Positions 55,464 to 63,330 of a stretch of DNA of 64,000 nt are shown here, in pieces. The notes below the pieces were generated by a model. It saw only the letters and a program-made list of their open reading frames with translations, ran no database searches and was not told the origin of the DNA. Numbering within the stretch: position 1 is the stretch's first letter; every line of letters starts with the position of its first letter. The position numbers were made by a program, and so were the translations under genes. Source of the DNA: Paracoccus sp. (in: a-proteobacteria) (lineage in GTDB: Bacteria > Pseudomonadota > Alphaproteobacteria > Rhodobacterales > Rhodobacteraceae); NCBI RefSeq assembly GCF_030538655.1, contig NZ_JAUNTO010000013.1:1-64000 (forward strand). Direction: 5' to 3'.

Positions 55464-56004
55464 TTTGTTCCTCTGGGCCTTGGGCCAAGAGAACCGACAG
55501 CGGACGGCCGCGCCAAACATGACAAAGGTCAGGCTTGCATGTTAACAAACTGTCAACAATAATATCGTAGCGTCCGCGCACTGTCGGCTCCACTTGGGGT
55601 TGGTAGGGGGGAAGGCCGGTGCGCTCAGTTCTCAGGCTTACACGCGCCGGCCTTCCGGCTTTTATGTCATGTTCCGCCCTGCCGGTGCGGGAACAATGCA
55701 GAAACGCTATGCCCTGTCATTGGTGCGCTCAACCTAAATTTTACGTTTCGGTAACAGGTTTTGCGTTGACAAAGAATCGGAGCGCTGAAAGGCCGCCAGC
55801 GCATGTTGCGCGGCAAGCTAATGGCGGATTTGCTCGACTCAGATATGGTTGACATACGGCACCGCGACATTGCCCCTTGCAGGGGTAGAAGAACTCGCAA
55901 CCTGTCGCGCCCTAAACCCTCGGTGTGTCGGGGCTTACGCTGTGTCGCCGGGCCGTTATGGCCACATATAGACAGCACATGACACATCAGCGCAGCCCCC
56001 TGTG
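55464..56004. other. 541-base stretch without a convincing gene
   Basis: Frames exist on both strands, but their composition is unlike proteins and they lack ribosome-binding sites. The stretch contains the repeat TGTTAACAAACTGTCAACA (55540-55558), whose arms overlap a TTGACA-like box reading toward the HTH gene, and an AT-rich patch (55735-55775) with another TTGACA. It is probably regulatory or the remains of deleted genes. Confidence 0.5.
55540..55558 (-). promoter_or_regulatory. Operator-like repeat upstream of the HTH gene
   Basis: TGTTAAC-AAACT-GTCAACA, arms matching in six of seven positions. Its TCAACA half-site is the complement of the TGTTGA halves seen at the XRE promoter, so the same repressor might act at both places. 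Confidence 0.4.
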
Positions 56005-57246
56005 TCATTTTCCTGCCCTCTTTTTCATCAGGGTGACGTTTTCGGTGTCCACCTGCTGCCCCGTCACATGCCCTGCCCAAGTGTCCATGATCGACCGGCG
56101 GGCTTCCAGTTCGTCGGTTCGGCGGTAGGCCCGTGAGGTTGATGTGCCGACCTTATGGGCAAGGCACATTTCGGCCAGATGCTCGGGCACGCCGGTTTCG
56201 GCAGCCCAGTCGCGGAAGCTGGACCGGAAGCCGTGCGGCCGGGCGTCCATGCCTGCGCGCGACATGAGGGTGGTCATTGCCATGTCGCTGATGACGCCCT
56301 TCGTCTTGCCGGGGAACAGGTATCCGGCGCGGCTCTGCGCGATGGCCTCTCTTGCGATGCTGACGGCAGGATAGGACAGCGGCACGCGAAACGGCACCGC
56401 CTTACCTTTGCGGCCCTTCATCCGCCCGCCTTCGCCCTCGGCTGGTATCGTCCAGATCGCCGCGTCCAAATCGAATTGATCGGCATGCGCGAAGCGGATC
56501 GGGCGGCTGTGGTTCGCGGTCAGGATCAGCAGCCGCAGCGCCAGTTGCGTCGGCGTCCCCGCTGTCAGCGTGGCATAGAATCCCGGCACCTCGCTATAAG
56601 GCAGGGCGGCGATATGCGTGACCTGATGGCCCTGATCTCCAAGGATCTCGCGGGCCAGCGCCGGAGCGTTGAGATTGACCTCAAAGGATCGGGCGGCGGC
56701 ATGGCGAAGCACAATCCCGATTCGCTGCAATGCCTTCATCGCGGCGTCGGGGGTGTCCCGCCAGATCGGACGCAGCGCATCGGCGATATCGTTCTGGTTC
56801 AGACTCTCCACGTCCCGCCTGCCCAGCAGGGGCAGAATATGGACGCGCAGAGGGGACAGCCAGCGCCCGGCGTCACCATCATCGCGCAAGCCAGGCTTGA
56901 TCGCCTCGAAGGCGGCTTGCGTCATTTCGACCAGCGTGCGCCCCGGTGCGGCGGCCCGGCTGCGCTGCGCGGCGCGGGCGGCCAGAGGGTCGCCGCCCTC
57001 CCGTAGCACTCTGGCCCATTCGTCGCGCTGTCTGCGCGCCTCCGCGAGTGAAACATCAGGAAACGCACCCAAGCCCATTTCACGGCGCCGGGCGCCCAGA
57101 GGGTAACGATAAACCCATGATCTGCCGCCTGCCTCCGAAACATTCAGGTATAACCCGCCGCCATCGGCGTGCCGACCGGCCGGCAATGCTGCACATGCAC
57201 GGGCTGTTAGGTGCATCCGTTTTCTTTCCACCATCCGTTCCACCAA
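56005..57246 (-). CDS. int: Tyrosine-type integrase
   Basis: A 413-residue phage-type integrase of the P4-like group with an N-terminal DUF4102 arm-binding domain (DGGGLYLNVSEAGGRSWVYR, GLGAFPDVSLAEARRQRDEW). The catalytic domain has a less usual first Arg box (LTANHSRPIRFAHADQF), HGFRSSFRDWAAETGVPEHL (HxxR), LAHKVG and the nucleophile tyrosine in SRAYRRTDELEARR. It faces away from attR, 108 bases from its start, the normal place for an integrase using a tRNA 3' end. It probably catalysed insertion of this element into tRNA-Leu. Confidence 0.93.
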   Translation of the reverse strand: MVERMVERKRMHLTARACAALPAGRHADGGGLYLNVSEAGGRSWVYRYPLGARRREMGLGAFPDVSLAEARRQRDEWARVLREGGDPLAARAAQRSRAAAPGRTLVEMTQAAFEAIKPGLRDDGDAGRWLSPLRVHILPLLGRRDVESLNQNDIADALRPIWRDTPDAAMKALQRIGIVLRHAAARSFEVNLNAPALAREILGDQGHQVTHIAALPYSEVPGFYATLTAGTPTQLALRLLILTANHSRPIRFAHADQFDLDAAIWTIPAEGEGGRMKGRKGKAVPFRVPLSYPAVSIAREAIAQSRAGYLFPGKTKGVISDMAMTTLMSRAGMDARPHGFRSSFRDWAAETGVPEHLAEMCLAHKVGTSTSRAYRRTDELEARRSIMDTWAGHVTGQQVDTENVTLMKKRAGK

Positions 57247-57354
57247 AATTTCTGCGCTTCGCAGATATTGTATGACACGGACAGACGCGTAAAACTACAG
57301 AAATAAAGGGAAATTATGAACGCCAAGGAGCGGTCAGAAACCTCAGTTATATGT

Positions 57355-57370
57355 TTCTCGACCGCACCAT
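57355..57370. repeat. attR: right attachment repeat
   Basis: Second copy of TTCTCGACCGCACCAT, the displaced original 3' end of tRNA-Leu. Confidence 0.88.
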
Positions 57371-57584
57371 CATCACCTGACAATTCGGATGCCGCGACAG
57401 CGGTTGTGCGGGCCAGCGGGGCCTGCCGGATCTGCTTTTATACCGCCCCGGCAGACTTGCCCATAATTTAGGCATGTCGTGCCGTGCGGCTGTCTTGTCG
57501 CAAATGGTAATTGCAATTGGGCTGTCACGCTGCGTAACCTCTGCCTGCGCCACAAGCAGAACAAGACCTACAGGGGGATGCGCA
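57371..57584 (+). promoter_or_regulatory. Upstream region of the polyamine-type ABC operon
   Basis: This is the original DNA to the right of the tRNA, brought next to attR. It holds a TGCC-N9-GGCA dyad (57458-57474) around an AT-rich centre and a perfect palindrome AATTGCAATT (57509-57518). Either could be an operator. No gene is seen. Confidence 0.35.
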
Positions 57585-58688
57585 TTGACCGGCAAGACCA
57601 GTGGTGACGGCTTCGTCGTTTTCGACCACGTCCAGAAAAGCTATGACGGGCAAACACTTGTCGTCAAAGATCTGAATATTTCCATCGCCAGGGGTGAATT
57701 TCTGACCATGCTTGGCCCGTCAGGTTCAGGCAAGACCACCTGCCTGATGATGTTGGCCGGATTTGAAACCGCCACCCATGGTGAAATCCGGCTGGACGGG
57801 CGCAACATCAATGATGTGCCGCCGCACAAGCGTGGAATCGGTATGGTTTTTCAAAGCTATGCCCTGTTTCCGCATATGACCGTGGGTGAAAATCTGGCCT
57901 TTCCGCTGGAAGTGCGGGGCATGACCAAGGCCGAGCGTGACGCCCGGATCAAGCGCGCGCTGGACATGGTGCAGATGGGGGCTTTTGCCAGCCGCCGCCC
58001 CTCGCAACTGTCGGGCGGGCAGCAACAGCGGATCGCACTGGCCCGCGCGCTGGTGTTTGACCCCGAGCTGGTGCTGATGGATGAACCGCTGGGTGCGCTG
58101 GACAAGCAGCTGCGCGAGCATATGCAATATGAAATCAAGCAGTTGCACCACAAACTGGGAATCACGGTTGTTTATGTGACCCACGATCAGGGTGAGGCGC
58201 TGACCATGAGCGATCGCATTGCCGTGTTCAACGATGGCCGCATTCAGCAGCTTGCCCCACCCGAGGTGTTGTATGAAAAGCCGGAAAACAGCTTTGTTGC
58301 CAATTTCATCGGCGAAAACAACGCACTGCCCGGAAAGATTGAGAAACTGGATGGCAATCGGGCGCTGGTCCGGTTGGGCAATGGCGAACTGATCGACGCA
58401 ACAGCCGTCAATATCCGCGAGGTCGGGCAGGACACCCGCGTGTCCATCCGCCCCGAGCGGGTCGAGTTCAAGCCCGACCTGATGCCCGTCGGGGCGCATA
58501 CGATCGAAGCCGAGGTGGTTGACGTGATCTATATGGGTGACATTCTGCGCGCCCGGCTGAAGGTCGCGGGCAGCGACGGGTTCGTGATGAAATACCGCAA
58601 CACGCTGGGGCAAACCAAGCTGTCGCCGGGGGACAAGCTGCATATAGGCTGGCACCCGCAGGACGCCCGTGCACTGGACCCGGTGTGA
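57585..58688 (+). CDS. potA: Polyamine-type ABC transporter ATPase (PotA-like)
   Basis: A 367-residue ATPase. Walker A is GPSGSGKTT, the Q loop is GMVFQSYALFPHMTV, the signature is LSGGQQQRIALARAL, Walker B is LVLMDEPLGALD and the H loop is VYVTHDQGEAL. The C-terminal TOBE domain begins near residue 270 (FIGENNALPGKIE). The frame has no ATG at the right place; TTG at 57585 with CAGGGGGA upstream gives the usual length. It ends four bases before the first of four binding-protein genes. It would power import of putrescine or spermidine, or of a related amine. Confidence 0.9.
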   Translation: MTGKTSGDGFVVFDHVQKSYDGQTLVVKDLNISIARGEFLTMLGPSGSGKTTCLMMLAGFETATHGEIRLDGRNINDVPPHKRGIGMVFQSYALFPHMTVGENLAFPLEVRGMTKAERDARIKRALDMVQMGAFASRRPSQLSGGQQQRIALARALVFDPELVLMDEPLGALDKQLREHMQYEIKQLHHKLGITVVYVTHDQGEALTMSDRIAVFNDGRIQQLAPPEVLYEKPENSFVANFIGENNALPGKIEKLDGNRALVRLGNGELIDATAVNIREVGQDTRVSIRPERVEFKPDLMPVGAHTIEAEVVDVIYMGDILRARLKVAGSDGFVMKYRNTLGQTKLSPGDKLHIGWHPQDARALDPV

Positions 58689-58692
58689 TCCG

Positions 58693-59766
58693 ATGCGCTG
58701 CGCCTTCGCCCTGATTGCCGCCGCGCTGCCGCTGACCGCCGCCGCGCAGGATCGCAGCATCACCGTGATTTCCTGGGGCGGTGATTTTTCCGCCGCTCAG
58801 GTCGAGGCGCTGAACCGCCCTTTTACCGCCGACACAGGCATCGGGGTGCTGATGGTCGATGCCGGCGATCCGGCCCTGCCGCTGAAGGCGCAGGTCGAGG
58901 CAGGCAATGTTACCACCGACGTGGCCAGCATCGGCTATGCCGAGGCGACGCAGCTTTGCGATGCCGGTGTGGTGCAGCCCATCGACCACGCGATTCTGAC
59001 GCCCGCGCCTGACGGCACCCCGCTGGAGCAGGATTTCATGCCGGGCAGCCTGTCGGAATGTTTCGTCGCGACCGATATTTATTCCACGATCATTGCCTGG
59101 GATGATCGGGCGATGGATGGCGCTATGCCGCAGACCGTTGCCGATTTTTTTGATCTGGACCGCTTTCCGGGCCGTCGCGGCGTTCTGAAAGAGCCGCGCT
59201 TCACGCTGGAAATGGCGCTGATGGCCGATGGCGTGCCTGCCACGCAGGTCTATGAGGTGTTGTCCACGGATGCGGGCGTGGACCGCGCCTTTGCCAAGCT
59301 GGATACGATCAAGGACCAGTCGATCTTTTGGGAGGCAGGTGCCCAGCCCCGGCAGTTGCTGGCCGATGGCGAGGTGGCGATGTCGATGGCCTATAACGGC
59401 CGTATCTTCGCCGCTCGCGTCGATGACGGCGTGCCGGTGTCGATGATGTGGGATGGCCAGATCTACGAGATCGAAGGCTGGGTCATTCCGACCGGCGCGC
59501 CCAACCCGGCCGAGGCGCTGGAATATGTCGCCTATACTACGTCGCCGCAGGTGATGGCGGGGTTCGCGGGGCAGATCAGCTATGGCCTGCCGCGCCATAG
59601 TGCTGCCGCACTGGTGGGCAATTATCGCGATACCGACATGCCAATGGCCGGTCATCTGCCGACCGCGCCCGAAAATATGTCAAATGCGCTGCAATTCGAC
59701 CATGATTTCTGGGTCGATCACCTGAATGAACTGAACGAACGCTTTGCCCGCTGGGTGGCGGCGTGA
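58693..59766 (+). CDS. Polyamine-type solute-binding protein, paralogue 1
   Basis: A 357-residue exported protein (signal MRCAFALIAAALPLTAAA). The mature part begins ITVISWGGDFSAAQVEALNR, the PotD/PotF-like lobe, and shares GVDRAFAKLDTIK, EAGAQPRQLLADGEV, AYNGRIFAARV and NERFARWVAA with the next three genes. It is the most diverged copy: 'FWEAGAQPRQ' replaces the 'WWEAGAQPPQ' of two others. It starts four bases after the ATPase stop, so it is translationally coupled. Confidence 0.9.
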   Translation: MRCAFALIAAALPLTAAAQDRSITVISWGGDFSAAQVEALNRPFTADTGIGVLMVDAGDPALPLKAQVEAGNVTTDVASIGYAEATQLCDAGVVQPIDHAILTPAPDGTPLEQDFMPGSLSECFVATDIYSTIIAWDDRAMDGAMPQTVADFFDLDRFPGRRGVLKEPRFTLEMALMADGVPATQVYEVLSTDAGVDRAFAKLDTIKDQSIFWEAGAQPRQLLADGEVAMSMAYNGRIFAARVDDGVPVSMMWDGQIYEIEGWVIPTGAPNPAEALEYVAYTTSPQVMAGFAGQISYGLPRHSAAALVGNYRDTDMPMAGHLPTAPENMSNALQFDHDFWVDHLNELNERFARWVAA

Positions 59767-59778
59767 TTAACTGGACCT

Positions 59779-59796
59779 GCTGCCGGAACAGGCAGC
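59779..59796 (+). promoter_or_regulatory. Intergenic hairpin between binding-protein genes 1 and 2
   Basis: GCTGCC-GGAACA-GGCAGC, a perfect six-base-pair stem without a T tract, in the 84-base gap. It probably stabilises or processes mRNA. Confidence 0.5.
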
Positions 59797-59850
59797 CAAT
59801 CACAACGGCGCATACGCCAGACCCATAGTCCAACCGGAGAAAAAACCGAC

Positions 59851-60921
59851 ATGAAAAGACTGCTTATCCTGACCACCGCACTGGGCGCACTGGCTGTTCC
59901 CGCTTCGGCGGATGTGAACCTGTTGTCCTGGGGCGGGGCATACGGGAATTCTCATCTGGAAGCCTATGTCAAACCGTTTCAGGCTGAAACCGGCATCAAG
60001 GTGAACATGGCCGATGCCGATAACCCCGCCACGCCGATCAAGGCCATGGTCGAGGCGGGCAACATCACCACCGATGTGGCCTCGGTGGAATATGCCGACG
60101 CGGTGCGCCTGTGTGACGAAGGGCTGCTGGAAACGATTGACCCGGCGATCCTGACCGTGGCCGAAGATGGCACCGCCATCGAGGATGACTTTATCGACGG
60201 GGCGATCACCGACTGTTTCGTGGCCACCGACGTTTATTCGATGGTGCTGGCCTATGACGACAGCAAATTCGCCGATGCCAAACCCTCGACCCCGGCGGAT
60301 TTCTTTGATCTGGCGGCCTTCCCCGGCAAGCGCACCATGCGCAAGGGGGCGAAATTCAATCTGGAATTCGCGCTGATGGCCGATGGCGTCGCCCCGGATG
60401 AGGTTTATGACCTGCTGACCACCCCCGAAGGCGTGGACCGTGCCTTTGCCAAGCTGGACACGATCAAGAACGACACCATCTGGTGGGAAGCGGGCGCGCA
60501 GCCGCCGCAACTGCTGGCCGATGGCGAAGTGACGATGGCCTATGCCTTCAACGGCCGGATTTTCAACGCCGCCCATGGCGAGAACAAGCCGTTCAAGATC
60601 GTCTGGGACGGACAGATTTATGAAATGGAAGGCTGGATCGTGCCCAAGGGCGCGCCGAATCTGGAAGAAGCGCTGAAGTTCATCACATGGACCACCGCCC
60701 CCGCGCCGCAGGCCCGTGCCGCTGAATTCATCAGCTATGGCCCGCCGCGCCGCTCGGCTGCCGCGCTGGTCGGCAATATCGAAGGTTCGGACGTGCCGAT
60801 GGGGCCGAATCTGCCGACGACAGCAGAAAACCTGACCAATGCACTGGGGTCGAACCTTGAATTCTGGGTCGATCACGATGCCGAGTTGAACGAACGCTTC
60901 AACAGCTGGCTGGCCAGCTGA
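59851..60921 (+). CDS. Polyamine-type solute-binding protein, paralogue 2
   Basis: A 356-residue exported protein (signal MKRLLILTTALGALAVPASA). It shows VNLLSWGGAYGNSHLEAYVK, EGVDRAFAKLDTIKNDTIWW, EAGAQPPQLLADGEV and FISYGPPRRSAAALVGN. Its mature start and central WDGQIYEMEGWIVPKGAPN are shared with copy 1. GGAGAAAAAACCGAC lies before the ATG as the ribosome-binding site. Confidence 0.92.
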   Translation: MKRLLILTTALGALAVPASADVNLLSWGGAYGNSHLEAYVKPFQAETGIKVNMADADNPATPIKAMVEAGNITTDVASVEYADAVRLCDEGLLETIDPAILTVAEDGTAIEDDFIDGAITDCFVATDVYSMVLAYDDSKFADAKPSTPADFFDLAAFPGKRTMRKGAKFNLEFALMADGVAPDEVYDLLTTPEGVDRAFAKLDTIKNDTIWWEAGAQPPQLLADGEVTMAYAFNGRIFNAAHGENKPFKIVWDGQIYEMEGWIVPKGAPNLEEALKFITWTTAPAPQARAAEFISYGPPRRSAAALVGNIEGSDVPMGPNLPTTAENLTNALGSNLEFWVDHDAELNERFNSWLAS

Positions 60922-60943
60922 TCTGCCCGTGACAACCGCCGTT

Positions 60944-60960
60944 CCCGCCACATCGGCGGG
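60944..60960 (+). promoter_or_regulatory. Intergenic hairpin between binding-protein genes 2 and 3
   Basis: CCCGCC-ACATC-GGCGGG, a six-base-pair stem in the 100-base gap, with no T tract. Confidence 0.5.
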
Positions 60961-61021
60961 GACGACCGCGCAGGAAAGAACCAGCTGCATCCAGCAGCCA
61001 TCATATGGTGAGGAAGATGCT

Positions 61022-62098
61022 ATGAGGTCTGAACTTCTTGTCGGAACGGCGCTTGCCCTGCTTGCCGGTCCCGCGTTGGCCGAAGGGCCGATCAACATCA
61101 CCACCTATGGCGGTGCTTGGGGCGGTGCCGTGAACGAGGCGTTCGCCAAGCCCTTTACCGAGGCGACCGGCATCGGTACGACGATGATCGACAATTCCGA
61201 CCCGCCCACCCGACTGAAAGCCGAGGTCGAGGCGGGGAACGTGCAAAGCGATGTGTTCGACGTTGAACAATCGGATGTGCTGCGCCTGTGCGACGAAGGG
61301 CTGATCGAACCGCTTGATCCGGCCATCCTGCCTGCGGGGGCCGACGGGGCCTCGCCCGCCGATGATTATCTGCCCGCCGCGCTGCATGAATGCGGCACGG
61401 CGATCATGGTCTGGTCCACCGTCATCGCCTATGATGCCAGTGCCTTCCCGGATGCTGCGCCGACGACGGTGGCGGATTTCTTTGACATCCAGAACTTCCC
61501 CGGCAAGCGCGGCTTTATCAAACGGCCCAAATATACGCTAGAATTTGCCCTGCTGGGTGACGGCGTGGCCCCGGACGAGGTTTATGATGTCCTGTCCACC
61601 CCTGAGGGCGTTGACCGCGCCTTTGCCAAGCTGGACCAGATCAAGGGCGACATCATCTGGTGGGAAGCCGGGGCGCAGGCACCGCAACTGCTAGCCGACA
61701 AAGAGGCGTCGATGACGCTGGCCTATAACGGCCGGATCTTTGACGCCATCGTGCAAGAGGGCAGGCCCTTCGGCTTTGTCTGGGATGGCGTGAACCTCGA
61801 TATGGATTACTGGGTGGTTCCGGTGGGTGCCCCCAACCGCGAGGCGGCGATGAAATTTATCGCTTTTGCCGCTGATCCGGCGCAGCAGGCCAATCTGTCG
61901 CAATACATCGCCTATGGCCCGCCGCGTAAATCGGCGGCCTCCAGCGTCGGCAAATTCAAGGACGGCACCACCGATATGGCGCCTTATCTGCCGACGACGC
62001 CTGAAAACGTCGAGAATGCGCTGGTCAACGATGCCGAGTTCTGGGCCGATCACGACACCGAACTGACCGAGCGTTTCAACGCCTGGCTGGCAAGCTGA
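61022..62098 (+). CDS. Polyamine-type solute-binding protein, paralogue 3
   Basis: A 358-residue exported protein (signal MRSELLVGTALALLAGPALA). Begins INITTYGGAWGGAVNEAFAK and shares EGVDRAFAKLDQIKGDIIWW, EAGAQAPQLLADKEA, YNGRIFDAIVQEG and YGPPRKSAASSVGKF. Substitutions in the pocket region (WDGVNLDMDYWVVPVGAPN) set it apart from copies 1 and 2, which suggests a different ligand. The ATG at 61022 follows GAGGAAG. Confidence 0.92.
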   Translation: MRSELLVGTALALLAGPALAEGPINITTYGGAWGGAVNEAFAKPFTEATGIGTTMIDNSDPPTRLKAEVEAGNVQSDVFDVEQSDVLRLCDEGLIEPLDPAILPAGADGASPADDYLPAALHECGTAIMVWSTVIAYDASAFPDAAPTTVADFFDIQNFPGKRGFIKRPKYTLEFALLGDGVAPDEVYDVLSTPEGVDRAFAKLDQIKGDIIWWEAGAQAPQLLADKEASMTLAYNGRIFDAIVQEGRPFGFVWDGVNLDMDYWVVPVGAPNREAAMKFIAFAADPAQQANLSQYIAYGPPRKSAASSVGKFKDGTTDMAPYLPTTPENVENALVNDAEFWADHDTELTERFNAWLAS

Positions 62099-62108
62099 CA
62101 CAGATGGT

Positions 62109-62130
62109 CGCGCGCGGATATCTGCGCGCG
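62109..62130 (+). promoter_or_regulatory. Intergenic hairpin between binding-protein genes 3 and 4
   Basis: CGCGCGC (62109-62115) pairs with GCGCGCG (62124-62130) over an eight-base loop GGATATCT. The stem is seven base pairs with no T tract. Confidence 0.5.
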
Positions 62131-62181
62131 GCCCGAAAAATGAAAACGGCGGCACAAACCGCCAAACAGGGAGAAATACAC

Positions 62182-63258
62182 ATGAAAAAATATCTGATTC
62201 TTGGCACGGCGCTGGCCGGTCTGGCGGGGGCCGCCTCTGCCCAGCAGGTGAATGTCGTATCCTGGGGCGGGGCATATTCGGCCAGTCAGGTCGAAGCCTA
62301 TAACAAGCCCTTCACCGAGGCGACCGGCATCACCGTCAATATGATCGACGCCGACGATCCCGCCGTGCCGCTGAAAGCGCAGGTCGAGGCGGGGAACGTC
62401 ACCGCCGATGTCTTTGACCTTGACCATGCCGGCGCCGTGCGCCTGTGCGACGAGGGCGCGGCGATTGCCATTGACGCCGCTGATCTGCCGCCCGCGCCTG
62501 ACGGCACCCCTGCGGTGGACGATTTCATTCCCGGCGCGCTGACCGATTGCGCCGTGGGCAACATCGTCTGGGGCACTGTCATCGCTTATGACACGACCAA
62601 GTTCCCGGACGGCGCGCCCCAGACGGCCGCCGATTTCTTCGACGTCGAGAAATTCCCGGGCAAACGCGGCCTGCCGCCGAGTGCGAAACGCACGCTGTCG
62701 CTGGCGCTGGTTGCCGATGGCGTCGCGCCCGATCAGGTTCTGGCAACGCTGGCCACCCCCGAAGGCGTCGATCGCGCCTTTGCCAAGCTGGACACGATCA
62801 AACGCGACATCGTGTGGTGGGAAGCGGGCGCGCAGCCGCCGCAACTGCTGGCCGATGGCGAGGTGACGATGACCACGGTCTATAACGGCCGCATCTTTGA
62901 CGCCATCGTGGCCGAGGGAAAGCCCTTCGACATCATCTGGGACGGGCAATATATGGAGATGAACCTGTTCGTGATCGCCGAGGGTGCCCCCAACAGGGAT
63001 GCGGCGCTGGAATATGTGAAATTCGCCACAGATACACAGCAGTTGGCTGAACAGGCGAAATACATCAGCTATGGTCCGGCGCGGCAATCCTCGATGCCGC
63101 TGATCGATCTTTACAAGGATGGCAAGACCGAGATGGAGCCGCATATGCCGAACTCGCCCGAGCATATGGAAACCGCGGTCATGGACGATCCCGAGTTCTG
63201 GGCTGACCACGACATCGAACTGACCGAGCGTCTGCGCAGCTGGCTGTCGCAGAACTGA
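62182..63258 (+). CDS. Polyamine-type solute-binding protein, paralogue 4
   Basis: A 358-residue exported protein (signal MKKYLILGTALAGLAGAASA). Begins VNVVSWGGAYSASQVEAYNK and shares EGVDRAFAKLDTIKRDIVWW, EAGAQPPQLLADGEV, YNGRIFDAIVAEG and ISYGPARQSSMPLI. Its pocket region reads WDGQYMEMNLFVIAEGAPN, again different from the other copies. It lies next to the permease gene and may be the original partner. GGGAG precedes the ATG. Confidence 0.92.
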   Translation: MKKYLILGTALAGLAGAASAQQVNVVSWGGAYSASQVEAYNKPFTEATGITVNMIDADDPAVPLKAQVEAGNVTADVFDLDHAGAVRLCDEGAAIAIDAADLPPAPDGTPAVDDFIPGALTDCAVGNIVWGTVIAYDTTKFPDGAPQTAADFFDVEKFPGKRGLPPSAKRTLSLALVADGVAPDQVLATLATPEGVDRAFAKLDTIKRDIVWWEAGAQPPQLLADGEVTMTTVYNGRIFDAIVAEGKPFDIIWDGQYMEMNLFVIAEGAPNRDAALEYVKFATDTQQLAEQAKYISYGPARQSSMPLIDLYKDGKTEMEPHMPNSPEHMETAVMDDPEFWADHDIELTERLRSWLSQN

Positions 63259-63268
63259 TGCCGGTTGT

Positions 63269-63293
63269 CCGCCGCCCTCGCGCGGGGCGGCGG
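63269..63293 (+). promoter_or_regulatory. Strong hairpin between binding protein 4 and the permease
   Basis: CCGCCGCCC (63269-63277) pairs perfectly with GGGCGGCGG (63285-63293) over a seven-base loop. No T tract follows. Hairpins at this position in other ABC operons raise binding-protein mRNA over permease mRNA. Confidence 0.55.
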
Positions 63294-63330
63294 CTTATCT
63301 GATCCGATCCCGCCGAACCGAAGGTGACAG

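Larger units (their letters stand above)
50617..57370. mobile_element. Integrated prophage-like/satellite-like element in tRNA-Leu
   Basis: A 6.75-kb element bounded by 16-base direct repeats (50617-50632 and 57355-57370), the left one being the tRNA-Leu 3' end and the right one a displaced copy about 110 bases from the integrase start. Contents, right to left: tyrosine integrase, small HTH protein, tape-measure-like protein, a split small gene, XRE regulator, RhuM protein, a second split gene and two tiny genes. No capsid, terminase or portal gene is present, so it is either a decayed prophage or a small satellite-like island. The 1.6-kb middle segment appears inverted. Confidence 0.85.

Noticed and set aside
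55619..55852. A 77-residue plus-strand ORF in the element
   Set aside because: No ribosome-binding site, no neighbours on that strand and an unlikely composition.
55667..56080. A 137-residue minus-strand ORF after the integrase
   Set aside because: Composition is rich in Arg/Ser/Cys without pattern, it overlaps the integrase end and lacks a good start, so it is probably chance.
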